Assembly (NCBI RefSeq): GCF_003350925.1
Contig: NZ_KZ857179.1
Location: 196,848-260,847, forward strand
DNA length: 64,000 bases
Reading direction: 5' to 3'
DNA from: Dyella tabacisoli
GTDB taxonomy: Bacteria; Pseudomonadota; Gammaproteobacteria; Xanthomonadales; Rhodanobacteraceae
The stretch's first letter is position 1. Each line of letters opens with the position of its first letter. Shown piece by piece: positions 19,678 to 27,244 of the stretch. Position numbers and translations under genes: made by a program. Below the pieces are notes generated by a model. It did not search any database, had not been told where the DNA came from, and was given only the letters and a program-made list of their open reading frames with translations.

Positions 19678-22185
19678 ATGACTGTACGCACTCCCAGCTT
19701 TCCGATCACTCCGCTGCTGCCCGAGATCTGCGCTTCGCTCGACGCGCAGCCGCGACTGGTGCTGGAGGCGCCGCCCGGCGCCGGTAAAACCACTCAAGTG
19801 CCGTTGGCCTTGCTCGATGCATCCTGGTTGAGCGGCCAGAAGATCCTGATGCTGGAGCCGCGCCGTATCGCCGCGCGTGCCGCCGCCCAATTCATGGCGC
19901 GTCAGTTAGGCGAGGATGTAGGTCAAACCGTCGGCTATCGCATCCGTTTTGAATCGAAGATTAGCGCCGCCACGCGGGTCGAAGTGGTCACCGAAGGCAT
20001 TCTTACCCGGCTGATTCAGGACGACCCGGAACTGAGCGGTATCGGCGTGATCCTGTTCGATGAATTCCACGAGCGCCATCTCGCCGGCGATCTCGGCGCG
20101 GCGCTGGCGCTGGATGTGCAGGCCACGCTGCGGCCCGAGCTGCGCATCGTGGTGATGTCGGCCACGCTCGACGGCGAGCGCATCGCGCAATGGCTGGATG
20201 CGCCGCGCATCAGCAGCCCCGGCCGCAGCTACCCGGTGCGTATCGAGCATCCGCCGGCACGTACGCAAGAAAGCATCGAGCACCAGCTTGCCCGCGTCAC
20301 GCGCCAGGCATTGAGCGAAAACGAGGGCGACGTGCTGGCGTTTTTGCCGGGGCGCCGCGAAATCGCCCGAACCCAGGTCGTGCTGCAGCAGGCGCTGGAT
20401 CGGGATGACGTCGAAGTCGTCGCCCTGCACGGCGAGCTGTCGTTGGCCGAGCAGCAATCGGCCTTGTCACCTGCCGAGCCTGGCATGCGGCGGATCGTGC
20501 TGGCGACCAATGTCGCTGAATCCAGCGTCACTTTGCCAGGCATCCGCGCGGTGGTCGATGCGGGCCTGGCGCGTGAGCCGCGCTTTGATCCCAACTCCGG
20601 CTTCACCCGCTTGGAAACGGTCAACATCTCGCAAGCCTCGGCCGACCAGCGTGCCGGCCGCGCCGGTCGTGTCGCCGAAGGCACCGCCTATCGGTTGTGG
20701 CCGCAAAGCAAACGACTCGATAGCGCACGCACGGCGGAGATTACCCAAGCCGAACTTTCCGGTTTGGCCTTGGAGCTGGCTGCCTGGGGAAGCGCGGCCT
20801 TGCCCTGGCTGGAGCCACCGCCATCCGGTGCCTTGGCGCAAGCACGCGAGCTGCTGGGCCAGCTCGGCGCGCTCGATCTCGATGCGCGCATCACCGCATT
20901 GGGCCGGCGCATGCTGGAACTCGGCGCCACACCACGGTTGGCCGCTGCCGCATTGCGCGCACCCGTTGAGCTACGCGCCTTGATCGCCGATCTGTTGGCG
21001 CTGATGGAGGCACGCTCACCGCTACGTGGCGAACAAGCGCGCAGCGACGATTTCCGTTTGCGGGTTACTGCACTGCATGCCTGGCGCGACCGCCATGCAG
21101 CGAGTGGCCGCAGCGGCGCCGATGCCGGCGCGCTGGCCGCGATCGAGCAAGCGAGCAAAGGCTGGCGCAGACGTCTGGACGTCCGTACTTCCGCCAGCGG
21201 CGTGCCCGATAGCCATGCAATCGGTGATCTGCTGCTGCACGCTTTTCCCGATCGTGTCGCGCGCCGTGACGAAGCCAATCCATTGCGCTATACGCTGGCT
21301 AACGGTCGTGGCGCGCGCTTGCACGACCAGACGGCCTTGCTGGGCGAGCCGTGGCTGGTCGCGCTGGATCTGCGATTTGAGGCACGCGACAGCCTGATCC
21401 TGGCCGCTGCGCCGCTTGACGCGCGCGTGCTGGAGCGCGATTACCCCGCGCAATTCCGTCGCGAACGCGTCTTGCGCTGGAACGATGAACGCAACGCCGT
21501 CGAAGCCTTTGAAGAGCGTCGCTACGCCGCCATCGTGCTCGATCGCCGCAGCGTGCCGGTGAAGCCCGAAGATGCCCTGCCTGCCTTGCTCGCGGCGATA
21601 CGCATCAAAGGTATCGCTGCATTACCGTGGAGCGAAAACGCGCGGCGCGTGCGCGCACGCATGCAGGCGTTGCGCGCATGGATGCCCGAGCTGGGCTTGC
21701 CCGATGTATCGGACACGGCTCTGCTCGAATCCATGGATGACTGGCTGGCACCCTACCTCAACGGCAAGCGCCGACTCGACGCGCTGAGCGCAGAAGAACT
21801 ATCGCAAGCGCTGACCTCGTTGTTCGATTACGAGCAACGCCGCCAGCTCGATGCACAGGCGCCTGAAAGCCTCACCGTACCCAGCGGCATGACCCGCCGA
21901 CTCGAATACGCCCCGGACGAACCTCCGGTACTGGCGGTAAAGCTGCAAGAGCTGTTTGGCCTCGCCGACACACCGCGTATCGCCGGCGGCCGTATACCCG
22001 TCACCTTGCATCTGCTGTCGCCGGGCGGTCGTCCGATCCAGATTACCCAGGACTTGAAAGGCTTCTGGGAGCGCACTTATCCCGAGGTAAAGAAAGAGCT
22101 GAAAGGCCGTTATCCGCGCCATCCCTGGCCCGATGATCCGTGGACTGCCGCGCCTACGCATCGGGCCAAGCCGCGAGGTACGTGA
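19678..22185 (+). CDS. hrpB: ATP-dependent helicase HrpB
   Basis: 835 residues. DEAH-family superfamily-2 helicase: Walker A APPGAGKTTQVP (about 31-42), motif II FDEFHER, motif III VMSATLDGERI and motif VI SADQRAGRAGRVAEGTAYRLW. The helicase-associated domains and the C-terminal HrpB domain (WERTYPEVKKELKGRYPRHPWPDDP) are present, so the protein is full length. HrpB is related to eukaryotic DEAH RNA helicases; its bacterial role is poorly defined. It is a stand-alone gene after the T2SS operon. Confidence 0.93.
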   Translation: MTVRTPSFPITPLLPEICASLDAQPRLVLEAPPGAGKTTQVPLALLDASWLSGQKILMLEPRRIAARAAAQFMARQLGEDVGQTVGYRIRFESKISAATRVEVVTEGILTRLIQDDPELSGIGVILFDEFHERHLAGDLGAALALDVQATLRPELRIVVMSATLDGERIAQWLDAPRISSPGRSYPVRIEHPPARTQESIEHQLARVTRQALSENEGDVLAFLPGRREIARTQVVLQQALDRDDVEVVALHGELSLAEQQSALSPAEPGMRRIVLATNVAESSVTLPGIRAVVDAGLAREPRFDPNSGFTRLETVNISQASADQRAGRAGRVAEGTAYRLWPQSKRLDSARTAEITQAELSGLALELAAWGSAALPWLEPPPSGALAQARELLGQLGALDLDARITALGRRMLELGATPRLAAAALRAPVELRALIADLLALMEARSPLRGEQARSDDFRLRVTALHAWRDRHAASGRSGADAGALAAIEQASKGWRRRLDVRTSASGVPDSHAIGDLLLHAFPDRVARRDEANPLRYTLANGRGARLHDQTALLGEPWLVALDLRFEARDSLILAAAPLDARVLERDYPAQFRRERVLRWNDERNAVEAFEERRYAAIVLDRRSVPVKPEDALPALLAAIRIKGIAALPWSENARRVRARMQALRAWMPELGLPDVSDTALLESMDDWLAPYLNGKRRLDALSAEELSQALTSLFDYEQRRQLDAQAPESLTVPSGMTRRLEYAPDEPPVLAVKLQELFGLADTPRIAGGRIPVTLHLLSPGGRPIQITQDLKGFWERTYPEVKKELKGRYPRHPWPDDPWTAAPTHRAKPRGT

Positions 22186-22205
22186 GTGAAGCTCGCGCAA
22201 GCCCT

Positions 22206-22297
22206 GACCCCTCCCAACCCTACGCTTTTAGCTCCTCCCCCTGCTTGTCCCGAAAAGGGGACTTCCTTCGGTCGTAGGGGGAGGCTGGGAGGGGGTC
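22206..22297. repeat. REP-like composite palindrome after hrpB
   Basis: GACCCCTCCCA at the left end is matched by TGGGAGGGGGTC at the right end. Inside are CTCCTCCCCCT and AGGGGGAG, and CCCGAAAAGGGG. Close relatives of the inner part (GACCGAAGGAAGTCCC and its complement) occur at 57.6 and 55.9 kb. It lies between the convergent hrpB and oxidoreductase genes. Confidence 0.65.
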
Positions 22298-22327
22298 AAA
22301 CCTTGCATGCGAGAAGGTTGTCGGACA

Positions 22328-23275
22328 TCACAAACAACCATTACCCGCCAACGTCGCGCGCATCGCATCATCGATAGGCGTGTAAGGCTTGGCGCCGAGA
22401 AAAGCGAGCAATTTGCGGTCGTCCAGCTTGATCGGCGCGCGCCACAAATAACGCATCTTGCGCAGCTCGCGCAGGGTCTGCATAAAGGGCGCCGCCAGCG
22501 TGACCAGCCACCAGGGAAAGCGGCCCAAGGCAATGCTGGGATTGTTCGCGGAGCGGCGGATCGTCGCGGTCATCTCATGGCCATCCAGCCAATAACCGCC
22601 GAAGTGAAATACCTCAAATCGGCCCAGCTCACCGGCACGATCGACCAGCCGAGCCAGTGTTTCGCCGACATCCGGCAGATAGGCCCATGCGTGCCCGATC
22701 TCGCTTGGGCCGGGGTATTGCACCGTGCGAACAGGCGCACCCTGTTTAATCAGACCTTGCGACAGCCAGTTGTTGCCGGGCTGCGGCCCGAAGAAATCAC
22801 CGCAGCGCAGGATCAGCGCAGGCGCGCCGGTCTCGGCCGCCGCGGCAAGGCGGCGTTCCATCTCGACACGGATTTCGCCCTTGCGAGTCAGTGGATGTTG
22901 CGGCGAATGCTCAGTCAGCGCGGGAAAGGCATCCGGCCCGAAGTTGTAGATGGTGCCCGGCAGCACGATCCGCGCGCCGACTGCCTTGGCCGCGGCAATC
23001 GTGTTGTCGAGCATCGGCAATACCAGCTTGTCCCAGTCACGGTAGCCCGGTGGATTGACCGCATGGACGATCAGCTCGACGCCTTCGGCGGCGCGCAGTA
23101 CATCGGCGGCGTTCATGGCGTCGCCGGTGAACCACTCGATACCGGTCTGCGCGTTGGCCCTGGGCGTGCGCACCAGGGCACGTACCCGCCAGCCGTGGCG
23201 CAGGAGTGCAACGCACGACTCATGGCCGATGCCGCCGTTGGCGCCGATAACCAATACTGTTTTCTGTGTGTTCAT
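22328..23275 (-). CDS. NAD(P)-dependent epimerase/oxidoreductase of the atypical SDR type
   Basis: 315 residues from the ATG at 23275, chosen because GAGGATCC lies eight bases upstream and the nucleotide-binding motif follows directly (VLVIGANGGIGHESCVALL). The rest is the extended/atypical SDR fold with VELIVHAVNPPGYRDWDKLV, an active-site-like region near LPGTIYNFGPDAF and a C-terminal lobe. The substrate is not evident. It is divergent from a LysR gene with a dyad between them, which suggests that LysR controls it. Confidence 0.82.
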   Translation of the reverse strand: MNTQKTVLVIGANGGIGHESCVALLRHGWRVRALVRTPRANAQTGIEWFTGDAMNAADVLRAAEGVELIVHAVNPPGYRDWDKLVLPMLDNTIAAAKAVGARIVLPGTIYNFGPDAFPALTEHSPQHPLTRKGEIRVEMERRLAAAAETGAPALILRCGDFFGPQPGNNWLSQGLIKQGAPVRTVQYPGPSEIGHAWAYLPDVGETLARLVDRAGELGRFEVFHFGGYWLDGHEMTATIRRSANNPSIALGRFPWWLVTLAAPFMQTLRELRKMRYLWRAPIKLDDRKLLAFLGAKPYTPIDDAMRATLAGNGCL

Positions 23276-23347
23276 GGCTGGATCCTCGTGACCGTGTTTG
23301 CCTGGATGAGGTCTAGCTTGCGCCCCGCTCATTCATAAGAAAATTGC

Positions 23348-23364
23348 CTAATAGTGTTGATTAG
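23348..23364. promoter_or_regulatory. Candidate LysR operator between divergent genes
   Basis: CTAAT (23348-23352) and ATTAG (23360-23364) form a dyad with a 7-base spacer in the 103-bp intergenic region. It is A/T-rich against a GC-rich background and ends 14 bases before the LysR start, as expected for an autoregulatory LTTR site. Confidence 0.45.
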
Positions 23365-23378
23365 ATATACAAATATGC

Positions 23379-24284
23379 ATGGCTAGCCACGACCCAAGCT
23401 GGGAGCTTTACCGATCCTTTCTCGCCGTGATGCGTGAAGGGAGCCTGTCCGCGGCCGCGCGCACCTTGGGCATGACCCAGCCCAGCCTGGGCCGGCATAT
23501 GCGCGAGCTGGAATCGAATCTCGGCATTGCCCTGTTCGCCCGCTCGCCGCAGGGCCTTACGCCGACCGACGTCGCCCATGAACTGCTGCCCCATGCCAAG
23601 GCCATGGCGGCGGCTTCAGCGGTGCTGCGACGCACGGCATCGGCAAGCCATGACGATATTCGCGGAGTGGTGCGAGTGAGCGCCAGCGAGGTGATCGGTG
23701 CCGAAGTGCTGCCGCCGATCCTGGCGGATTTTCGGCAGCAGCATCCCGGCATCGTGATCGAGCTGTCGCTGTCCAATCAGTTCGAGGATCTGCTGCGCCG
23801 CGATGCCGATATCGCGATACGCATGGTTCGCCCGACCCAGGACGCTCTCATCGCACGCCATATCGGCAAGGTGGCGCTGGGCATGTATGCCCATCAGCGT
23901 TACCTCAAAGCGAATGGGCGTCCGAAAACCATGGATGAACTCGCCACCCACGCCTTGATCGGTTTCGACCGCGAGGCACCGTATATCCGCAATATGCGCC
24001 CGCAAGGGCTGCCCTTTATCCGCGAAAACTTTTCACTGCGTACCGACAGCGACCTCGCCGCATTGGCCGCGATTCGCGCGGGCTATGGCATCGGCATCTG
24101 CCAGGTAGGCATCGCCAGCCGCGAGCCCAAGCTGGTTCGATTGATGCAGGCCGATCTTGAGGTCAATCTGGACACCTGGGTCGTGATGCACGAAGACCTC
24201 AAGCGCAGCCTGCGCAATCGCAAGCTGTTCGATCATCTTGCCGCCGCGCTCGCCGAATATGCGCAGCTCAGACCTGGGCCTTGA
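23379..24284 (+). CDS. LysR-family transcriptional regulator
   Basis: 301 residues. N-terminal HTH (LYRSFLAVMREGSLSAAARTLGMTQPSLGRHMRELESNLGIALF) and a substrate-binding domain from about residue 90 (VRVSASEVIGAEVLPPILADF ... DIAIRMVRPTQDALIARHIGKV). It is similar to regulators that sit opposite short-chain or NmrA-like oxidoreductases. Its 3' end overlaps the convergent flavin-reductase-like gene by 17 bases, so the two messages are antisense at their ends. Confidence 0.9.
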   Translation: MASHDPSWELYRSFLAVMREGSLSAAARTLGMTQPSLGRHMRELESNLGIALFARSPQGLTPTDVAHELLPHAKAMAAASAVLRRTASASHDDIRGVVRVSASEVIGAEVLPPILADFRQQHPGIVIELSLSNQFEDLLRRDADIAIRMVRPTQDALIARHIGKVALGMYAHQRYLKANGRPKTMDELATHALIGFDREAPYIRNMRPQGLPFIRENFSLRTDSDLAALAAIRAGYGIGICQVGIASREPKLVRLMQADLEVNLDTWVVMHEDLKRSLRNRKLFDHLAAALAEYAQLRPGP

Positions 24285-24906
24285 ACGTCTTGCCCAGTGC
24301 TGCGCCACGGCCCACGTAATGCCGGAACAGATAGAACAGCGGTGCATAGCGCACGGGGTCGATGTGCTGCGTAGCGGGGACCACGATGTCGGCGTGCGCA
24401 TGCACGTGGAGCACTTCGAGTTCGAGGATGCTGAAGCCGTCGGCGTCATCGCGCCAGGCTTCGAGCGAACGGAAGGTGCTTTGGACCAGCACGGCTTCCA
24501 GTTGCAGCGGGCACTCGGCGATACGTGGTGCGGCGACCGTCAGTGATGGCTGTGCATGCAGGCCGGCGAGAGCGAACTTGTCCGCTTCATGCCGATACCC
24601 GTGCTCGCGCTTCCATGCGGGGAGCGGGTTGCGACCACTGGTCGGGGCAAGCCGTTCCACTGCTTCGTGCATATCCTCGCCGGCCAGATTGAGTACGCAC
24701 TCGCCTTCGCGCAGCAAGTTGGCCAACCCCTGGCCGCCGCCGCTAAGGCCGATCACCACGCGATCGGCCAGCGCCCAGGCAGAGGACATCGGCGTGATAT
24801 TGGTTGAACCGTCGACGTTGCGCGTCGTAATCAGCACCACTGGCGTGCCGAAGTACAGGATGGATGGGTGAATAACCAAGGTGTCGGGGGTGCGATACAT
24901 GTCCAT
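24268..24906 (-). CDS. Flavin-reductase-like (FMN-binding split barrel) protein
   Basis: 212 residues from ATG 24906 (a second ATG two codons later is equally possible). The fold signature is clear: SILYFGTPVVLITTRNVDGSTNITPMSSAWALADRVVIGL, then GECVLNLAGEDMHEAVERLA, matching the flavin reductase domain that binds FMN. Members are NAD(P)H:flavin reductases or proteins of unknown activity. There is no clear ribosome binding site, so translation may be leaderless or the start may be slightly off. It is divergent from an ArsR-type regulator with an inverted repeat between them. Confidence 0.8.
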   Translation of the reverse strand: MDMYRTPDTLVIHPSILYFGTPVVLITTRNVDGSTNITPMSSAWALADRVVIGLSGGGQGLANLLREGECVLNLAGEDMHEAVERLAPTSGRNPLPAWKREHGYRHEADKFALAGLHAQPSLTVAAPRIAECPLQLEAVLVQSTFRSLEAWRDDADGFSILELEVLHVHAHADIVVPATQHIDPVRYAPLFYLFRHYVGRGAALGKTFKAQV

Positions 24907-24938
24907 GCCGGCAGTGTTGTACGTATAAGACCGGCAAA

Positions 24939-24958
24939 GTTTCGCTGTTGAACGAAAC
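24939..24958. promoter_or_regulatory. Candidate ArsR-type operator
   Basis: GTTTCG (24939-24944) and CGAAAC (24953-24958) are exact inverted repeats with an 8-base spacer, placed midway between the divergent flavin-reductase-like gene and the winged-helix regulator. The position fits an operator that controls both genes. Confidence 0.45.
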
Positions 24959-24990
24959 GTATCGCTGCGATCAGCCGCTAGACTGCGCGC

Positions 24991-25698
24991 ATGAGCGATA
25001 GCGCCTCCGCAAATCGATATCAATTGGCCGAGCTGGGTGCGCTGTTGGCCGAGCCGGCGCGTGCCGCGATGTTGCTGGCATTGGCCGATGGCACGGCACG
25101 ACCTGCCGGCGAACTCGCTCATGCGGCGGGCGTGGGTGCGGCTACTGCCAGTGCACATTTGAAACGTTTGCTGGAAGGCGGTTTGCTCGGTGTCCATGTG
25201 CAGGGGCGTCATCGTTACTACCGGCTGGCCAGCGATGAAGTCGCCGCCTTGCTCGAAGCGATGGCGATGCCGCGAATGGCATTGCCTTTGCCGCGACCGG
25301 CCGGCGCCGATCTTGCCTTGCGGCGGGCTCGTAGCTGCTACCGGCATTTGGCCGGCGAGCTGGGTGTGGCGATGTGCGATGCCCTGCTGGAACGTGGCTA
25401 TCTGCATACACAAAGCGCCGGGTTGCAGCTATTGCCGGTCGGTGTCGAGGCCCTGATTCATGCCGGCCTGGAAGAAACGCATGCCGAGAAACTGTTGCGC
25501 TTATCCGGTCGCGGTTGCCTTGATTGGACAGAACGCCGCCTGCACGTTGGCGGGCCGCTTGGCGTGGCGATGACGACAGCGATGCTTGATGCCGGTTGGC
25601 TGCGGCGCGCCTCAAGCGGGCGGGCTTTGGTGCCGAGCGCGGATGGATTGCGGCGGCTGGGCAGCCTGGGTGTACGCATCGATCCGCAGAGATCGTAA
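24991..25698 (+). CDS. ArsR-type winged-helix regulator with C-terminal extension
   Basis: 235 residues, about twice the size of a minimal ArsR protein. Residues 15-90 form the winged helix (LGALLAEPARAAMLLALADG, then GVGAATASAHLKRLLEGGLLGVHVQGRHRYYRLAS). The C-terminal half has two Cys (RARSCYRHLAGELGVAMCDALLERGYL) and a third in SGRGCLDWTERRLHVGG; this extension occurs in a known subgroup of HTH-20/ArsR regulators. It probably represses the divergent flavin-reductase-like gene. The signal is unknown. Confidence 0.85.
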   Translation: MSDSASANRYQLAELGALLAEPARAAMLLALADGTARPAGELAHAAGVGAATASAHLKRLLEGGLLGVHVQGRHRYYRLASDEVAALLEAMAMPRMALPLPRPAGADLALRRARSCYRHLAGELGVAMCDALLERGYLHTQSAGLQLLPVGVEALIHAGLEETHAEKLLRLSGRGCLDWTERRLHVGGPLGVAMTTAMLDAGWLRRASSGRALVPSADGLRRLGSLGVRIDPQRS

Positions 25699-25739
25699 AC
25701 AGGCTCTTAGTCACGCGTCTATCGATACGCGCCCTGATT

Positions 25740-25800
25740 TGCCCTTCTTATGTTTGCTGCGAAAAGGGACTCCTTTCGGTCACAGGGGGAGGGGATGAGG
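25740..25800. repeat. REP-like fragment downstream of the ArsR-type gene
   Basis: The stretch GCGAAAAGGGACTCCTTTCGGTCACAG is followed by GGGGGAGGGG and is related to the inner part of the repeats at 22.2, 55.9 and 57.6 kb (in which GACCGAAGGAAGTCCC recurs), but here the outer palindromic arms are missing. The remainder of the 25699-26209 gap holds the promoter described below and no credible gene. Confidence 0.45.
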
Positions 25801-25951
25801 TTTGGAGCAAGAGCAGCGTGGCTGTGAATGACGCCAGCGTTTTAGCCGTCCATTCTGTTACACCATATCGCTTCAAATCATGCGAACAGCTCGTGTCTGT
25901 CGAGCCAATAGTCCGCTCGACTGAGTCGCCATCTCAAAGTCGAAAAAATCG

Positions 25952-25980
25952 TTGACACCCCATACTCCCCTGAGTATGGT
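25952..25980 (+). promoter_or_regulatory. Sigma-70-like promoter with an embedded dyad operator
   Basis: TTGACA (25952-25957), a 17-base spacer and TATGGT (25975-25980) make a good -35/-10 pair. The dyad CCATACTC (25960-25967) / GAGTATGG (25972-25979) with CCCT in the middle fills the spacer and overlaps the -10, so a bound protein would block RNA polymerase. The ATACTCCCCT-AGTAT form resembles operators of the CsoR/RcnR/FrmR metal- or formaldehyde-sensing family, as known from other bacteria. No such regulator is in the window. The next plus-strand gene begins 230 bases downstream. Confidence 0.6.
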
Positions 25981-26209
25981 TCGCACGCCTTCTGGGTCAC
26001 CCGAGGCACTTGTCTGGTTACCTACCTGCGAGAAATGGACAGTTATCCCCCTAGTAGCAACGCCAACGTTGAATTCAAAGATTCGATGTTGGCGAAGCCC
26101 GTACACAACTTGGACGCTTGCAGCGACCGCATTCGGTCGGCTGGCGCTTTCCTAGACTAGGGAAGTCCCGCCGCCTCCTGCGCCGTTGCCGGTGCACGGG
26201 AGGTGAGCT

Positions 26210-26560
26210 ATGAATCTCATGAAATCCGTCGCAGGACGCCGTCGGCGTGCCTGCAACAAGCCTGTTCGCGACAAGCATGTGCGGCGCCTGACTGAGTCAG
26301 GTCGGCCCTATGTCATTCGTTATTCGATGACCTCTCGCGGCCCACGCCGCGAGGTGGTGGAGCTGCGCGCCAACAGGCCGTTGGCGACGTGGTCGCGCAA
26401 CGAAATAACCGGTGCTCTGGAATGTCGTTGGAGCATGCACCGATCAGCCGCGTCGGTATCGGATGAGCATGTGCGCCCGCCGGAATCGCGACATCTCGTC
26501 AACATCGTGAACCTGCATCGCCAGGGTATGCACGCGGACTTGCGCCCTCCCTCACGCTGA
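26210..26560 (+). CDS. Hypothetical basic protein (116 aa)
   Basis: The start follows a strong ribosome binding site (GGGAGGTGAGCT then ATG) and codon use resembles that of neighbouring genes. The product is strongly basic at the start (KSVAGRRRRACNKPVRDKHVRRL), followed by a short beta-like stretch (PYVIRYSMTSRGPRREVVELRA). I recognise no domain. It is the first gene after the dyad-containing promoter at 25.95 kb and is followed by an 8-bp GC hairpin. It could be a nucleic-acid-binding protein or a non-conserved frame; the ribosome binding site favours a real gene. Confidence 0.45.
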   Translation: MNLMKSVAGRRRRACNKPVRDKHVRRLTESGRPYVIRYSMTSRGPRREVVELRANRPLATWSRNEITGALECRWSMHRSAASVSDEHVRPPESRHLVNIVNLHRQGMHADLRPPSR

Positions 26561-26567
26561 TCTCGCA

Positions 26568-26587
26568 TCGCCGGCTGCGGCCGGCGA
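26568..26587 (+). terminator. GC hairpin after the 116-aa gene
   Basis: TCGCCGGC and GCCGGCGA form a perfect 8-bp stem with a 4-base loop, seven bases after the stop codon. There is no T-run, so it may be a pause or Rho-dependent site rather than a simple terminator. Confidence 0.4.
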
Positions 26588-26719
26588 GTTATCCAGCGGT
26601 ATCCAACATCCCCGTACGAGCCGATGCGCTCGGCGTTGCTTATGCAGATCGCACAGATCCGCAGGCCAACGCACGCCCGTATCCGCTCGAAGTGAGCGAA
26701 TCAAGCCGAGTACATATCC

Positions 26720-27148
26720 ATGAACAGCACCCACTTTCTAGGCGAATGGTTTGACTGCGGCGCCTCGATCAATGCCATGAGCGACCCGGCGGCGATCCGC
26801 GCCTTATGCGTAGAGCATGTGATGCGTCATCGCCTGACCATCGCATATGACTTTTTCACCCACTCGGCGCACGAGGGCGTTATCGGCGCCTTGATTGCCG
26901 AGGACATGCACATGGTGGTGCGCACTTTTCCCGCGCGCCGCGCGATGAATGTCGATCTCTACGCCAGACAACATCGCCATAGCGATATCGCTATGGCCTT
27001 CGAGGTCATGGATGGCTTGCGCGATGACTTCAGGCCGGCGCGCAGCGTCTTGCACCGCGTGCAGCAGGGCGTGGAATCGTATCCGGCCGGCCGTGTGGCG
27101 GTGGCGCCGACGCAGGCGTTTGCCGGGGCGAGGTGGCTGGCGGCTTAG
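26720..27148 (+). CDS. AdoMet-decarboxylase-like protein lacking the pyruvoyl-forming serine
   Basis: 142 residues with the layout of the bacterial AdoMetDC/SpeH family (PF02675-type): HFLGEWFDCGASINAM at the start, then HEGVIGALIAEDMHMVVRTFP and MNVDLYARQ. In active enzymes the corresponding segment is ...AESHLTIHTWPE...VDVFTCG, where the Ser of ESH becomes the pyruvoyl cofactor by self-cleavage. Here it reads AEDMH: the Ser is gone, with one extra residue, and the later Cys of FTCG is also missing (LYARQ). It is therefore unlikely to decarboxylate AdoMet by the known mechanism. It sits 96 bp upstream of an Nramp-related transporter. Family assignment is by eye and moderately sure. Confidence 0.55.
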   Translation: MNSTHFLGEWFDCGASINAMSDPAAIRALCVEHVMRHRLTIAYDFFTHSAHEGVIGALIAEDMHMVVRTFPARRAMNVDLYARQHRHSDIAMAFEVMDGLRDDFRPARSVLHRVQQGVESYPAGRVAVAPTQAFAGARWLAA

Positions 27149-27244
27149 CACTGGCTTTTGGCTGCGCCTGCCATCAAAGGCGCATGGCGATTTCTCTAAA
27201 CCATGTGAGCGGCGTCAAGCCGCTCGCACACTGCTGGATGTCAC

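Noticed and set aside
25952-25980. MerR-family promoter
   Set aside because: MerR-type promoters have a 19-20 base spacer; this one has 17, and the dyad reaches into the -10.
25952-26155. 67-codon open frame starting within the dyad promoter
   Set aside because: The start lies inside the -35 region, there is no ribosome binding site, and the peptide has no recognisable features.
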